DNA of 64,000 nucleotides from Aquincola tertiaricarbonis (GCF_000969605.1 NZ_JZUE01000027.1:1-64000); one strand, 5' to 3'; positions 1 to 9,426 are shown, counted from the first letter of the stretch. Notes: generated by a model not told the origin, from the letters alone. Made by a program: numbers and translations.

Positions 1-77
1 CGAAGAGGAAGGCGAGGGGGGAGGGGGTCACCCGGCGGCACGGCAAGGCACATGCCGGCCGCGATGCCCGCTCGGCG

Positions 78-3000
78 TCAGTCCCCGGGCTTGTCCAGCC
101 CCGCCAGTGCCTGCAGCAGCAGCTCCATCGACAGCGGCTTGTCCAGCTGCGCATCGAAGCCGTCGGCCCAGCCGCCGCCCGGCAGCCGCGTGCGCTGGCC
201 GTAGCCGCTGATGGCCAGCGCCGGCCAGTCGCCGGGCGCGGTCTCGCGCAGCTCGGCCAGCATCGCGCCGGCGGTCATCTCGGTCACGCCCACGTCGGCC
301 AGCAGCAGCTCGAAGCCGGTGCCGGCGGCATGCGACAGCGCCTCGCGGGCGCCAGCGGCGGCGATGACCTGCGCGCCCTCGGCCTCCAGCAGCTCGGCCA
401 GCGCATGCAGCATGGCCGGGTCCTCGTCCACCAGCAGCACGCGGCGGCCGGCCAGCAGGTCGCGCCGCGGCGTGCCCGTGCCGCCGGCGATGCCGTTGCC
501 GAACAGCGGCAGCCGCACGCGGAACAGGGCACCGCGGCCTTCGCCTTCGGAGTGCGCCTCCACCGTGCCGCCATGCAGCTGCGCCAGGTCGCGCACCAGC
601 GCCAGGCCGATGCCCAGGCCGCCGCCGCGGCGGGTGGTGGCCATGCGGTCCTCCTGCTCGAACATGTCGAACAGCAGCGGCAGGAAGTGCGGCGCGATGC
701 CGCGGCCGCTGTCCTGCACCTCCAGCACCGCGCTGCCGCCCTCGGGCCGCAGCCGTACCTCGATGCGGCCGCCCTCGGGCGTGAACTTCAGGGCATTGCT
801 CAGCAGGTTCCACACGATCTGCTCCACCCGCACCGCATCGGCATACACCGTGGCATCGGTGGCCTGCAGCGTGAGCTGCAGCCGGCGCTCCTGCGCCTCG
901 GGGCGCACCGCCTCGCAGATGTTCTCGACGATGGGCCGCCACTGCACCGGCGTGCGGGTGAGCGAGAGCTTGCCCGTCTGCACCCGCGACAGGTCCAGCA
1001 GGTCGTCGATGATCTGCGACTGCGCATGCACGGTGCGGCGGATGGTGTCCACCGTGCGCAGCAGCCGCGGCTGCACCGACACCTCGGGCGAGCGGGCCAG
1101 CGCCTCGGCGCTGATGAGCACCAGGTTCAGCGGGTTCTTCAGCTCGTGCGACATCACCGCCAGGAACTGGTTGCGCAGGTTGCTGGCGGCTTCCAGCTGC
1201 CGGCGCACCTGCTGCTCGGCCTGCAGCAGTTCCTCGCGCTGGCGCTCCAGCCGCTGGCGCTCGGTGAGGTCGCGCGCGATCTTGGCGAAGCCGGCCACGC
1301 CGTTCTCGGTCAGCGGCGTGGTGATGCCGCTGCAGTAGAAGCGGCTGCCGTCCTTGCGCAGGTGCCAGCGCTCGTCCAGCGCGCGGCCTTCGGTGGCCGC
1401 GGTGTGCAGCTCCTGCTCCGGCTTGCCGGCGGCGCGGTCCTCGGGCACGAACAGGCGCGCGAAGGGCACGCCCAGCATCTCCTGCTCGGTGTAGCCGAAC
1501 ATCAGCTCGGCGCCCTTGTTCCAGCCGGTGACGTTGCCTTGGGCATCCATCGTCAGCACCGCGTAGTCGCGGGTGCTCTCGGCCACCAGGCGCAGCCGCT
1601 CGTCGCGGGCGCGCACCTGGTCCTGCGCGCTGCGGCGCTCGGTCACGTCGATGAAGTTCAGCACCGCGCCGTCGATGCGGTTGTCGCTGGTGCGGTAGAC
1701 CGAGATGCGCATCAGGTACCAGCTGCCGTCGGTGGAGGCCACCTCGCGCTCCTGCAGGCGCAGCGTGGCCAGCACCTCGGCCACGTCGTCGCCCAGGCCT
1801 TCGTAGCGCAGGCGGTGGGTGAGGTCGCGCAGCGGCCGGCCGACGTCGGTGGACAGGATGTTGAACAGCTTGGTGGCCAGCGGCGTGATGCCGCGGATGC
1901 GCACCTCGCGGTCGACGAAGACGGTGGCCATGCTCATGGAGGCGATGAGGTTGCTCAGGTCGTCGTTGACCTTGGCCGTCTCCTCCACCTTGCGCTTGAG
2001 CTCGAAGTTAACGGTGGTCAGCTCCTCGTTGACCGACTGCAGCTCCTCCTTGCTGGTCTCCAGCTCCTCGGTGGCCGAGCGCAGCTCCTCGTTCATCGAC
2101 TGCAGCTCCTCGTTGGTGGCGCGCAGCGCCTCGCCGGAGATGGCCGATTCGCCGATGGTGCCGTGCAGCTGCGCCTGCAGCGCGCGCAGCGCCTCGTCCA
2201 GCACCTGCCAGGTGGGGTCGTGCGCCTCGCCGGGCGCGGCGGCGGGCGCCAGCAGCGTGGCATCGAATTCCTGCAGCCGCACCAGCATCAGGCCGGCCTC
2301 GCCCAGCGGCTTGCCCAGCCGCACGCTCATGCACACGGTGATGGGCGACTGCTCGCCCTGGATGGTGACCGGCTGCGCCATCACCCGCTGGCCGTCGCGC
2401 CGGGCCAGCAGCATGGCCGCGCGCAGCGGCGCCGCCAGCTCCGGCAGCACCAGGTCCAGCAGGTCGGTGGATGGCACCCCCTCCACATGCCGCAGGAAGC
2501 GCGAGGCGCCCAGGCTGGTGTGCAGGACGTGGCCGCGCGCATCCACCACGATGCTGGCCTCGTCCTCCTCCAGCAGCAGCCGCTGGTGCAGCAGCGCCAG
2601 CGGCGGCGGCTGCAGCGGCAGCACCTCGGGCTCGCGCTGCAGGCTGCTGCGCGGCATGTCGGTGCCGCGCAGCGGCAGCAGGTCGCGCCGCGCCTGGCGC
2701 ACGGGATTGGCGCGGTAGATGCGGTGCTTCTTGTCCACCGGCGTGAAGTGCTCCGGCAGGAAGTCGGCCGACTCCGCGCTGCCCAGAAACAGCAGCCCGC
2801 CGGGGTTGAGGGCGAAGTGGAAGGCCTCCAGCACCTCGGCCTGCACCTCGCGCTCCAGGTAGATGAGCAGGTTGCGGCAGGTGATGACGTCCACGCGGGA
2901 GAAGGGCGGGTCGCGCAGCACGTTGTGGCGGGCGAACAGCACCTGCTCGCGCAGCGCCTTCTTCACCCGGAAGCTGCCCATCTCCATGTCGAAGAACTGG

Positions 3001-4241
3001 CGCAGCTGGCTGGGGCGCACGTCGGCCACGATGGCTTCGGGATAGATGCCCGCGCGGGCCACCGACAGCGCCCGGTCGTCGATGTCGGAGGCGAAGACCT
3101 GCACCGTCTGGCGCGGCAGCTTGTCGGGCGCATGCTCGTTGAGCAGCATGGCCAGTGAATAGGCTTCCTCCCCGGTGGCGCAGCCCACCACCCAGGCGCG
3201 CAGCGTGGCGGCTTGCGGCCGCCGGTTGAACAGGGTGGCCACGATCTCCCGTTCGAGCGCCTCGTAGGCGGCCGCGTCGCGGAAGAAGGTGGTCACGCTG
3301 ATCAGCATGTCCTGCAGCAGCAGGCCGGCTTCCTGCGGATGCGCATCCAGGTACTCGCGGTACGAAGGCAGCGTGGCCTGCCGCGTGACCTGCATGCGGC
3401 GTTCCAGCCGGCGCAGCACGGTGCCGCGCTTGTAGTGGCGGAAGTCGTTGCCGGTGCGCTGGGCCAGGATGGCCATGGTGTCCTGCAGCGCCTGCTCGGC
3501 CAGGTCGCGCTGCAGGCCGGGGGCCGGCCGCTCGGTGCGCAGGCCGGCCTCGCCGTCGTCGGGCAGCTCGATGCGGCGCGCGGTGTCCCACACCTCCAGC
3601 AGCTTGTCGCCGATGCGCGCGGCCGGCAGGATGAAGTCCACATGGCCGCTGGCGATGGCGGCCGCGGGCATGGCGTCGTACTCGGCATCGGAGGGCAGCT
3701 GGGCCAGGGCCACGCCGCCTTCGGCCTTGACCTCGCCCAGGCCCAGCGTGCCGTCGTTGCCGGCGCCGGACAGCACCACCGCCATCGCCCGCTCCCGGTG
3801 CGCGCGGGCCAGTGTGCGGAAGAAGAGGTCGATGGCCACCGGCCGGCCGCGCGCGCGGCGTTCGTCCACCACCAGGTGGCCGTCGTCCATCGCCAGCTGC
3901 AGCGCCGGGGCGATGACGTACACCCGGTCCACCTCGATGCGCGTGGTCTCCGTCACCTGCATCACCGGCATCGGCGTGGCGCGCTGCAGGATCTCGGCGG
4001 CATGGCTCTCATGTTCGGCCGACAGGTGCAGCACCACGACGAAGGCCATGCCGGGCTGCGGCGGCAGCGGCTGCAGCAGCCGCACCACCGCGGCGATGCC
4101 GCCGGCCGAAGCACCGATGCCGACGACCGGAAAGCGCAGGTCGGACCGTCGGGTCGGCCGCTCCTCGGCGGACGGCGGGGCGGTGGGGCGGGGTACTTCA
4201 GGCACGGCGGGGCTCCGGGGTGATGCGGCAGCGGCATCCAA
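78..4241 (-). CDS. CheB-CheR-PAS-histidine kinase-receiver fusion protein
   Basis: A 1387-residue signalling fusion. Residues about 38-210 are a CheB methylesterase domain with Ser45 in GIGASAGG, His72 and Asp163 in GNDGT, so the catalytic triad is intact. No receiver domain precedes it. Residues about 250-510 are a CheR methyltransferase with the SAM motif GCATGEEAYSLA (353-364). A long heptad coiled coil rich in NEEL/EEL repeats (about 710-765) follows. Two PAS segments come next, then a HisKA domain (MSHELKNPL), an HATPase domain (NLLSNALKF, GGGLGIGLAL) and a C-terminal receiver (LLVDEDPAM, LLADVGV). The start read here is TTG; a GTG about 12 codons downstream is an alternative. Known CheB/CheR fusions of this type act outside the main flagellar pathway. 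No chemotaxis operon surrounds it, so it is an orphan sensor. Confidence 0.93.
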   Translation of the reverse strand: MDAAAASPRSPAVPEVPRPTAPPSAEERPTRRSDLRFPVVGIGASAGGIAAVVRLLQPLPPQPGMAFVVVLHLSAEHESHAAEILQRATPMPVMQVTETTRIEVDRVYVIAPALQLAMDDGHLVVDERRARGRPVAIDLFFRTLARAHRERAMAVVLSGAGNDGTLGLGEVKAEGGVALAQLPSDAEYDAMPAAAIASGHVDFILPAARIGDKLLEVWDTARRIELPDDGEAGLRTERPAPGLQRDLAEQALQDTMAILAQRTGNDFRHYKRGTVLRRLERRMQVTRQATLPSYREYLDAHPQEAGLLLQDMLISVTTFFRDAAAYEALEREIVATLFNRRPQAATLRAWVVGCATGEEAYSLAMLLNEHAPDKLPRQTVQVFASDIDDRALSVARAGIYPEAIVADVRPSQLRQFFDMEMGSFRVKKALREQVLFARHNVLRDPPFSRVDVITCRNLLIYLEREVQAEVLEAFHFALNPGGLLFLGSAESADFLPEHFTPVDKKHRIYRANPVRQARRDLLPLRGTDMPRSSLQREPEVLPLQPPPLALLHQRLLLEEDEASIVVDARGHVLHTSLGASRFLRHVEGVPSTDLLDLVLPELAAPLRAAMLLARRDGQRVMAQPVTIQGEQSPITVCMSVRLGKPLGEAGLMLVRLQEFDATLLAPAAAPGEAHDPTWQVLDEALRALQAQLHGTIGESAISGEALRATNEELQSMNEELRSATEELETSKEELQSVNEELTTVNFELKRKVEETAKVNDDLSNLIASMSMATVFVDREVRIRGITPLATKLFNILSTDVGRPLRDLTHRLRYEGLGDDVAEVLATLRLQEREVASTDGSWYLMRISVYRTSDNRIDGAVLNFIDVTERRSAQDQVRARDERLRLVAESTRDYAVLTMDAQGNVTGWNKGAELMFGYTEQEMLGVPFARLFVPEDRAAGKPEQELHTAATEGRALDERWHLRKDGSRFYCSGITTPLTENGVAGFAKIARDLTERQRLERQREELLQAEQQVRRQLEAASNLRNQFLAVMSHELKNPLNLVLISAEALARSPEVSVQPRLLRTVDTIRRTVHAQSQIIDDLLDLSRVQTGKLSLTRTPVQWRPIVENICEAVRPEAQERRLQLTLQATDATVYADAVRVEQIVWNLLSNALKFTPEGGRIEVRLRPEGGSAVLEVQDSGRGIAPHFLPLLFDMFEQEDRMATTRRGGGLGIGLALVRDLAQLHGGTVEAHSEGEGRGALFRVRLPLFGNGIAGGTGTPRRDLLAGRRVLLVDEDPAMLHALAELLEAEGAQVIAAAGAREALSHAAGTGFELLLADVGVTEMTAGAMLAELRETAPGDWPALAISGYGQRTRLPGGGWADGFDAQLDKPLSMELLLQALAGLDKPGD

Positions 4242-4298
4242 CGACCCCGCAAGAGCGGAAATTATGGAGGCCCGTGGCGACCCCGCCAGCCGCTTCGC

Positions 4299-4796
4299 TC
4301 AGCCCGGCTGGCGACCCTGCGGCGGCTGCTGCGCATCCACCTCGCGCTCGGCTTCCAGCCAGTCATGCTCATGATGGCCATGCGCCTGGCCGCGGGCCAG
4401 GTAGCGCTGGTAGGCCGCCTCGCGCACGCGCTGCTCGCGGCTGGGGCTGGAGGGCGTGCTGCCGTCGGCATCGCCGGCCTGCGTACCGGCAGCGCCGGCG
4501 GCATCCGCCGGGGTCGCCGGCTTGCGGCTGCGCGACTTGGCTGCGGCGCCGGCCGCGGAGGGGCCGACCCGGACGGGCTTGGCGGCTGCCTCGGCCTTCA
4601 CCGGCTCGGTGGGCTGTGCGGGCTCGGCAGCCCGCGTGCGCTGGGTCGCCTTCTTCGTCGGCGCTGCCGGCGTGGTCTGTCCGCTGGGCGCAGCGGCGGC
4701 CTTCTTGCGGGCCGCCTTGGCAGGTGCTTCAGGGGCGGTGGCCTGCGGAGTGGAAGCAGGGTTTGCTGCGGTCTTGGCGGACGCGGCTCTGGCCAT
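4299..4796 (-). CDS. DUF2934 domain protein with long Ala/Lys/Pro-rich linker
   Basis: A 165-residue protein. Most of it is a low-complexity Ala/Pro/Thr/Lys segment resembling histone-H1-like or AlgP-like basic tails. The C-terminal part has the DUF2934 pattern (REAAYQRYLARGQ, then HDWLEAERE), a short helical module of unknown function. The ATG at 4796 is chosen because GAGGAA lies about six bases upstream; the frame is open further upstream, but that part overlaps the divergent yjbQ-like gene and has no ribosome site. Basic linker composition suggests nucleic-acid or polyanion contact, but this is inference. Confidence 0.75.
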   Translation of the reverse strand: MARAASAKTAANPASTPQATAPEAPAKAARKKAAAAPSGQTTPAAPTKKATQRTRAAEPAQPTEPVKAEAAAKPVRVGPSAAGAAAKSRSRKPATPADAAGAAGTQAGDADGSTPSSPSREQRVREAAYQRYLARGQAHGHHEHDWLEAEREVDAQQPPQGRQPG

Positions 4797-4890
4797 GGGG
4801 GTTCCTCGGGTCATGGGGGCGCAACGCCCGGCAATCGGCATGCCGGCGTGCCAGCAGGCTCGGCACGAGGCGGCGCTTAAGCTCGCACGC

Positions 4891-5313
4891 ATGCTCCGAC
4901 AAGCCACCACCACGCTCCAGTTCGAGACCCGCGGCCGAGGCCTGCTCGACATCACCCGCCCGGTGGCCGACTGGGTGCGCGGCTGCGGCTACGGCCAGGG
5001 CCTGCTGACGCTGTTCGTCCGCCACACCTCGGCCAGCCTGCTGGTGCAGGAGAACGCCGACCCGCAGGTGCGGGCCGACCTCGAGCGCTTCTTCGCCCGC
5101 CTGGTGCCCGACGGCGACCCGCTGTTCCGCCATGTCGACGAAGGCCCGGACGACATGCCGGCCCATGTGCGCGCGGCCCTCACCGCGGTGCAGCTCAGCG
5201 TGCCGCTGCTGGGCGGCCGGCTGGCGCTGGGCACCTGGCAGGGCCTGTACCTCTGGGAGCACCGCAGCCGGCCGCACTGGCGCGAGGTGGTGCTGCACCT
5301 GCTGGGCGAATGA
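4891..5313 (+). CDS. YjbQ (UPF0047) family protein
   Basis: A 140-residue protein matching the YjbQ/UPF0047 family, a small trimeric fold; the E. coli member has weak thiamine-phosphate synthase activity. Family hallmarks are seen in order: LFVRHTSASLLVQENAD (about residues 46-62), HVDEGPDDMPAHVRAALT (about 85-102) and LGTWQGLYLWEHR (about 117-129). The conserved histidines that could bind a metal or phosphate are all present. Length is normal. It starts divergently, about 95 bp from the DUF2934 gene, and is followed by the flavin oxidoreductase 79 bp downstream. The physiological role is unsettled for the whole family. Confidence 0.88.
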   Translation: MLRQATTTLQFETRGRGLLDITRPVADWVRGCGYGQGLLTLFVRHTSASLLVQENADPQVRADLERFFARLVPDGDPLFRHVDEGPDDMPAHVRAALTAVQLSVPLLGGRLALGTWQGLYLWEHRSRPHWREVVLHLLGE

Positions 5314-5392
5314 GCGGCCGGGCCGCCGCGCCGGGCATGCACCTTGCCGCCCGGGCGGTTCCGCGGACCGCCGCGATCCCGAGCCCGCCACC

Positions 5393-6364
5393 ATGCCGCA
5401 GTTCAGCTTCCATGCCTCCCAGGAGCAGTTTCCGCCCGAGCAATTGCTGGCGCTGGCGCAGCAGGCCGAGGCTGCCGGCTTCGATGCGGTCTTCAGCTCC
5501 GACCATGCACAGCCCTGGTCGCCTTCCCAGGGCCATTCGGCACTGAGCTGGGTGTGGCTGGGGGCGGCGCTGCAGGCCACCCGGCGGCTGCGCTTCGGCA
5601 CCATCACCGTGCCCGGTGGCTGGCGCTACCAGCCGCTGGTGCTGGCGCAGGGCATCGCCACGCTGCAGCGCCTGTACCCGGGCCGCCTGCCCTGGGTGGC
5701 GCTGGGCAGCGGCGAGGCGGTCAATGAAGGCCTGGTGGGCCAGGGCTGGCCCGACAAGCCCGAGCGCAACCAGCGGCTGCAGCGCGCGGCCCAGGCCATG
5801 CGCCGCCTGCTGGATGGCGAGCGCGTGACCGAGCCCGGCCCGCCCGCGGTGGTGGACGCGCGGCTGTGGTGCCGGCCGCCACAGCGCACGGTGCTGGTGG
5901 GCGCGGCCACCAGCGTGGAGACGGCGCGCTGGCTGGGCGGCTGGGCCGAGGGCCTGCTGACCGTGTCGCACGACCTGCAGCAGCTGCGTGCCCTGATCGC
6001 CGCCTTCCGCGAGCAGGCGGGGCCCGACAAGCCGGTGCATGTGAAGGTGGACCTGAGCTGGGCCGACACCGATGCGCAGGCGCTGGAGCAGGCCTTCGAG
6101 CAATGGCGCTTCAACGCCGGCGGCAGCCAGGCGAACGCCGATGCCCGCCAGCCCGAGGACTTCGTCCGGCTCACGGCCCACCTGCGCCCGGAGGACATGC
6201 GCGCCAAGGTGATGGTGGCGGCCGACCTGGGCCGGCATGTGGACCATCTGCGGCAGGTGGCCGCGCTGGGCGTGACGTCCATCGACCTGCACCAGGTGGG
6301 CGGTGACCAGGCCGCCTTCATCGAGGCCTTCGGCCGCGAAGTGCTGCCCGCACTGCGCGCTTAA
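5393..6364 (+). CDS. Luciferase-like flavin oxidoreductase (probable non-F420 type)
   Basis: A 323-residue TIM-barrel protein of the bacterial luciferase-like monooxygenase superfamily. The N-terminal ALAQQAEAAGFDAVFSSDH segment, the RLRFGTITVP strand, LYPGRLPWVALGSGEAVNE and VLVGAATSVETARWLGGWAEG are typical of the F420-dependent glucose-6-phosphate dehydrogenase-like branch. Betaproteobacteria generally lack F420, and a subgroup of this branch is thought to have reverted to FMN/FAD; this gene most resembles that subgroup. Substrate unknown. The ATG at 5393 is the first codon aligning with family N-termini (QFSFHASQEQF). Confidence 0.85.
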   Translation: MPQFSFHASQEQFPPEQLLALAQQAEAAGFDAVFSSDHAQPWSPSQGHSALSWVWLGAALQATRRLRFGTITVPGGWRYQPLVLAQGIATLQRLYPGRLPWVALGSGEAVNEGLVGQGWPDKPERNQRLQRAAQAMRRLLDGERVTEPGPPAVVDARLWCRPPQRTVLVGAATSVETARWLGGWAEGLLTVSHDLQQLRALIAAFREQAGPDKPVHVKVDLSWADTDAQALEQAFEQWRFNAGGSQANADARQPEDFVRLTAHLRPEDMRAKVMVAADLGRHVDHLRQVAALGVTSIDLHQVGGDQAAFIEAFGREVLPALRA

Positions 6365-6399
6365 CATCCTTTCTCCTTCAGTACCGATTGCAGCAGACC

Positions 6400-7014
6400 A
6401 TGGCCAAGAAGATCGACCGCAGCCGCATCGAAGCCGGGCGCTTCGACCTTCCGAAGAAGCTCGCCTTCTTGCTGGAAGACAAGGTGGACTTCCACAGCAT
6501 CGCCGAGCGCGACGGCGAATGGACGGTGGAGATGCCTGCCAGCGCCCTGCAGAAGCTGTTGCGCAGCAAGGCGCAGCTGAAGGCGCTGAAGGCCGAGCAC
6601 AAGCTGGCCACCGGCGGCCATGCCGAAGCGCTGGCCGCCGTCGAGGCCGAGCATGGCGGCACCCGCGCCGCACTGTCCAAGGCCGAGCAGCGCATCCGTG
6701 CGCTGGAGAAGAAGCTGGCTGCGGCGACGGCCACGGCGCCGATGCCCGCGGCCGACGCCGGCGTTGCAAAGGCCGGCAAGCCGGGCAGGGGCACGGGCGG
6801 CCGCAAGGCGGTGCCGAGCGTCACCTATCCGCATGCCGATGCAGGGGCCGATGCCCAGGCCGGTGCCCCGGTCCAGGCGCAGGCCGAAGCGCCGGCCGCC
6901 GAGCCGCCGCCGGTCACCCTGGCCACTGCGGTGGACGCCATGCAGGAGCCCACCGCGCCGGCGGGGGAAGACGGCGACAACGATGGCGCGGCGCCGTCCC
7001 TCCAGGCCGGCTGA
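6400..7014 (+). CDS. Hypothetical protein with coiled coil and Ala/Pro-rich tail
   Basis: A 204-residue soluble protein I do not recognise. Residues 1-50 look folded (KIDRSRIEAGRFDLPKKLAF, then DGEWTVEMPA). Residues about 50-110 form a charged helix suited to a coiled coil (KLLRSKAQLKALKAEHK, LSKAEQRIRALEKKLAA). The rest is Ala/Gly/Pro-rich and probably disordered. No signal peptide or membrane segment. The ATG at 6400 is preferred to a TTG 12 bases upstream. It follows the flavin oxidoreductase by 35 bp on the same strand, so co-transcription is possible. Confidence 0.7.
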   Translation: MAKKIDRSRIEAGRFDLPKKLAFLLEDKVDFHSIAERDGEWTVEMPASALQKLLRSKAQLKALKAEHKLATGGHAEALAAVEAEHGGTRAALSKAEQRIRALEKKLAAATATAPMPAADAGVAKAGKPGRGTGGRKAVPSVTYPHADAGADAQAGAPVQAQAEAPAAEPPPVTLATAVDAMQEPTAPAGEDGDNDGAAPSLQAG

Positions 7015-7108
7015 CCTCCTCCGCTCCCGGGTACGCCGCTTGCCGTGGCGCGCTGCCGCCGCGCCTTGCGCGGCGTGTGCCGAACCCTCCAACCTTCCCG
7101 GGAGCTGT

Positions 7109-7600
7109 ATGAAATTCAACGCCATTGCCGTTGCCGCCGTGCTGGCCGCCACCGGCCTGCAGGCCTCCGCCGCCGCGCTCACGTCGCAAACCTTCGACAA
7201 CCTGTCCTCCACCTTCTCCTTCGGTGCCACGCGCATCACCGGCGAGGACACCGCCTTCAACTTCGTGCTGAACCTGGGCGGCGGCGAAGCCGGCCAGCAG
7301 CAGTACACGGTCAAGGGCGACATCAGCGCCACCAACTTCAGCTTCAGCAGCGTGACGCTGAACGGCACGGCCTGGACGCTGTCCCCCAGCGCCGACGGCA
7401 CCTACCTGGGCCTGGTGCGCGGCACCTTCCGCGGGCCGCTGGAAGTGGAGATCGCGGGCAGCTTCACCGGCCCGTCCGACGGCTACGGCAACCTGCAGGG
7501 CTCGCTGGTGCTGGCCCCGGTGCCGGAGCCCGAGACCTATGCCCTGATGCTCGCCGGCCTGGCAGCCGTGGGCTTCGCCGCGCGCCGCCGCCGGCATTGA
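7109..7600 (+). CDS. PEP-CTERM sorting domain protein
   Basis: A 163-residue exported protein. Residues 1-22 are a Sec signal peptide (MKFNAIAVAAVLAATGLQASA). The middle is a Ser/Thr/Gly/Phe-rich beta-structured region. The C-terminus is a textbook PEP-CTERM signal: VPEPETYALMLAGLAAVGFAARRRR, that is the PEP motif, a hydrophobic helix and an Arg cluster. Such proteins are processed by exosortase/EpsH in exopolysaccharide-producing Gram-negative bacteria; no exosortase gene is in this window. GGGAG lies just upstream of the ATG. It is convergent with nnrD, whose stop is about 30 bp away. Confidence 0.88.
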   Translation: MKFNAIAVAAVLAATGLQASAAALTSQTFDNLSSTFSFGATRITGEDTAFNFVLNLGGGEAGQQQYTVKGDISATNFSFSSVTLNGTAWTLSPSADGTYLGLVRGTFRGPLEVEIAGSFTGPSDGYGNLQGSLVLAPVPEPETYALMLAGLAAVGFAARRRRH

Positions 7601-7631
7601 ACCCCGCGCCGGTGCTCCGCGCCGGCAGCGC

Positions 7632-8555
7632 TCACGCCGCGCACGGTCCCAGCTCGCGCAGCAGGTCCGGCACCTCGCCGGGCAGCTCGCGGGCCAACAG
7701 GCCCAGCATGCCCAGCCGGCGCGTGAGCCGGTCGCCCGCATGGGCATGCAGCACCACGCCCCAGGCACAGGCCTGGGCCAGTGGGGCGCCGCGTGCGGCC
7801 AGGCCGGCCACCAGGCCGGCCAGCACGTCGCCGGAGCCGGACGTGGCCAGGCCCACGTTGCCGCCATCGTGCTGCCAGGCGCGTTCCTCGCCCGGCGCGG
7901 CGATGAAGGTCTGCCGGCCCTTGAGCGCCACCACCGCCTGCCATTGCCGCGCCGCCTGCTGCGCCAGCTGCAGCGGCCGCGCCTGCACCTCGTCCTTGTC
8001 GATGCCGGTGAGCGAGGCCATCTCGCCGGCATGCGGCGTCAGTGCCCAGGCCTGGCGCGGCGGCCAGGGCTGGCCTTCGGGCGGCGACTTCACCACGCAC
8101 ATGCCATAGGCATCCAGCACCAGCGCGGTATGGCGGCAGCGCGTCAGGAGCCCGCGTGCGAAGTCCACCGCCGCGCCTTCGTCCTGCACGCCGGGGCCGA
8201 ACAGCACCGCCCGTGCGCTGGGCAGGATGTCCTCCAGCAGCGCCAGGCCCTTGGCCGCCAGGCCGCCGGCCGCGGTCTCGGGCAGGGCCAGCACCCGGGC
8301 TTCGGGCACGGCCAGCGCCACGCCCGCAGCCACGCTGGCGGCGGTGGCGATGGTGAGCTTGCCGGCGCCCGCGCGCATGGCGGCCACGGCCGACAGCACG
8401 GCCGCGCCGGGCATCTCCGGCCCGCCGGCGATCACCAGCACCCGGCCGCGCTGTTCCTTGTCGCCATCCTCGTCGGGCAGGGGCAGCGGCCAGGCGCGCA
8501 GCGCGGCCTCGTCCAGTAGCAGCGGCGGCGGCAACGACGACAAGCGGTCGCTCAT
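7632..8555 (-). CDS. nnrD: ADP/ATP-dependent NAD(P)H-hydrate dehydratase
   Basis: A 307-residue ribokinase-fold enzyme that dehydrates the damaged cofactor S-NAD(P)HX back to NAD(P)H at the expense of ADP or ATP. Motifs: VLVIAGGPEMPGAAVLSA (about 40-57), AAMRAGAGKLTIA, LTPHAGEMASLTG and the nucleotide/anion-hole segment GNVGLATSGSGDVLAG near residue 235. The N-terminal NnrE epimerase half found in many bifunctional versions is missing, so the epimerase must be encoded elsewhere. The ATG overlaps the stop of the phosphatase gene as ATGA, indicating translational coupling. Confidence 0.92.
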   Translation of the reverse strand: MSDRLSSLPPPLLLDEAALRAWPLPLPDEDGDKEQRGRVLVIAGGPEMPGAAVLSAVAAMRAGAGKLTIATAASVAAGVALAVPEARVLALPETAAGGLAAKGLALLEDILPSARAVLFGPGVQDEGAAVDFARGLLTRCRHTALVLDAYGMCVVKSPPEGQPWPPRQAWALTPHAGEMASLTGIDKDEVQARPLQLAQQAARQWQAVVALKGRQTFIAAPGEERAWQHDGGNVGLATSGSGDVLAGLVAGLAARGAPLAQACAWGVVLHAHAGDRLTRRLGMLGLLARELPGEVPDLLRELGPCAA

Positions 8556-9346
8556 GACTTGGGTGCTGCCGGCATGTCGGGCTCGGCCGTCACCGGCTCG
8601 CCGGCTTCCACCACCGGCCGCACGAAGTTGGCCTGCTGCAGCGCCAGCTTGCCGCGGCGGCCCAGCGTGCGGTCGAAGGCATACCAGGTGACGGCGCAGT
8701 TGGGCACGTCGCCGGCGCGGTCGGTCTCCAGCACCTGGGCCTCGTCCATGCGCTCCAGCAGGTAGCGCAGGCAGTTGACGATCACCTGGTGCGCCACGAT
8801 CAGCACGCGCTCGCCGCGGTGCTCGCGCGTCACCGTCTCCAGCACGCTGCGCAGCCGCAGGATGACGTCGCACCAGCTCTCGCCGCCGGGTGGGCGGAAG
8901 TAGAACTTGCCTACGTGGCTGCGCTGCTCGGCCAGCTGCGGATGCTGCTGCTCGATGCCCAGGCGGGTGAGCCGGTCCAGGATGCCGAACTCCTTTTCGC
9001 GCAGGCGTTCGTCCACCCGCACCTGCAGCTCGTCGTCGCCACCGGCCAGGCCCGCGGCCTGCATCACCAGCTCGGTGGTCTGGCGGGCGCGCACGTAGGG
9101 CGAGCACAGCACCACGTTGGGCCGTTCGTCGGCCGGCATGCCGCCGAACCATTCGCCCAGCGCCAGCGACTGCCGCTCGCCCAGCGCCGACAGCGGCACG
9201 TCCATGTCGCGGGTGGCGATGTCGATCAGCGGCAGGCCGGCGGCCTCGGCCTTGTCGCGCGCCACGTTGCCGGCGCTCTGGCCATGGCGCACCACCCACA
9301 GGCGGTCGGGCCATTTCTGTTGCGGATCGAGCGGGCTGGCGGGCAT
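8552..9346 (-). CDS. Histidine phosphatase superfamily protein (phosphoglycerate mutase-like)
   Basis: A 264-residue member of the histidine phosphatase superfamily. The catalytic RHG motif is in LWVVRHGQSAGN (about residues 16-27), and the second-half catalytic His is in VLIVAHQVIVNCL. The ATG at 9346 is chosen; a TTG 45 bases upstream would add a low-complexity tail. It ends in a four-base overlap with nnrD, so the two form an operon. The substrate is not predictable from sequence; the family includes sugar, nucleotide and cofactor phosphatases. Linkage to a NADHX repair enzyme may hint at metabolite repair, but this is inference only. Confidence 0.87.
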   Translation of the reverse strand: MPASPLDPQQKWPDRLWVVRHGQSAGNVARDKAEAAGLPLIDIATRDMDVPLSALGERQSLALGEWFGGMPADERPNVVLCSPYVRARQTTELVMQAAGLAGGDDELQVRVDERLREKEFGILDRLTRLGIEQQHPQLAEQRSHVGKFYFRPPGGESWCDVILRLRSVLETVTREHRGERVLIVAHQVIVNCLRYLLERMDEAQVLETDRAGDVPNCAVTWYAFDRTLGRRGKLALQQANFVRPVVEAGEPVTAEPDMPAAPKS

Positions 9347-9426
9347 GGGCAAGAGGTGCTGCGCTGCGGTGGAGGTGCAGCGCAGCGGCAAGGCACGTGC
9401 CTGTCGGCCGGCTCCACAATCGGCCG

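Noticed and set aside
330-3158. Long open frame on the strand opposite the CheB-CheR-kinase gene
   Set aside because: It is Gln/His/Arg/Ala-rich with no domain, and fully antisense to a gene with intact motifs; an effect of 70% G+C codon bias.
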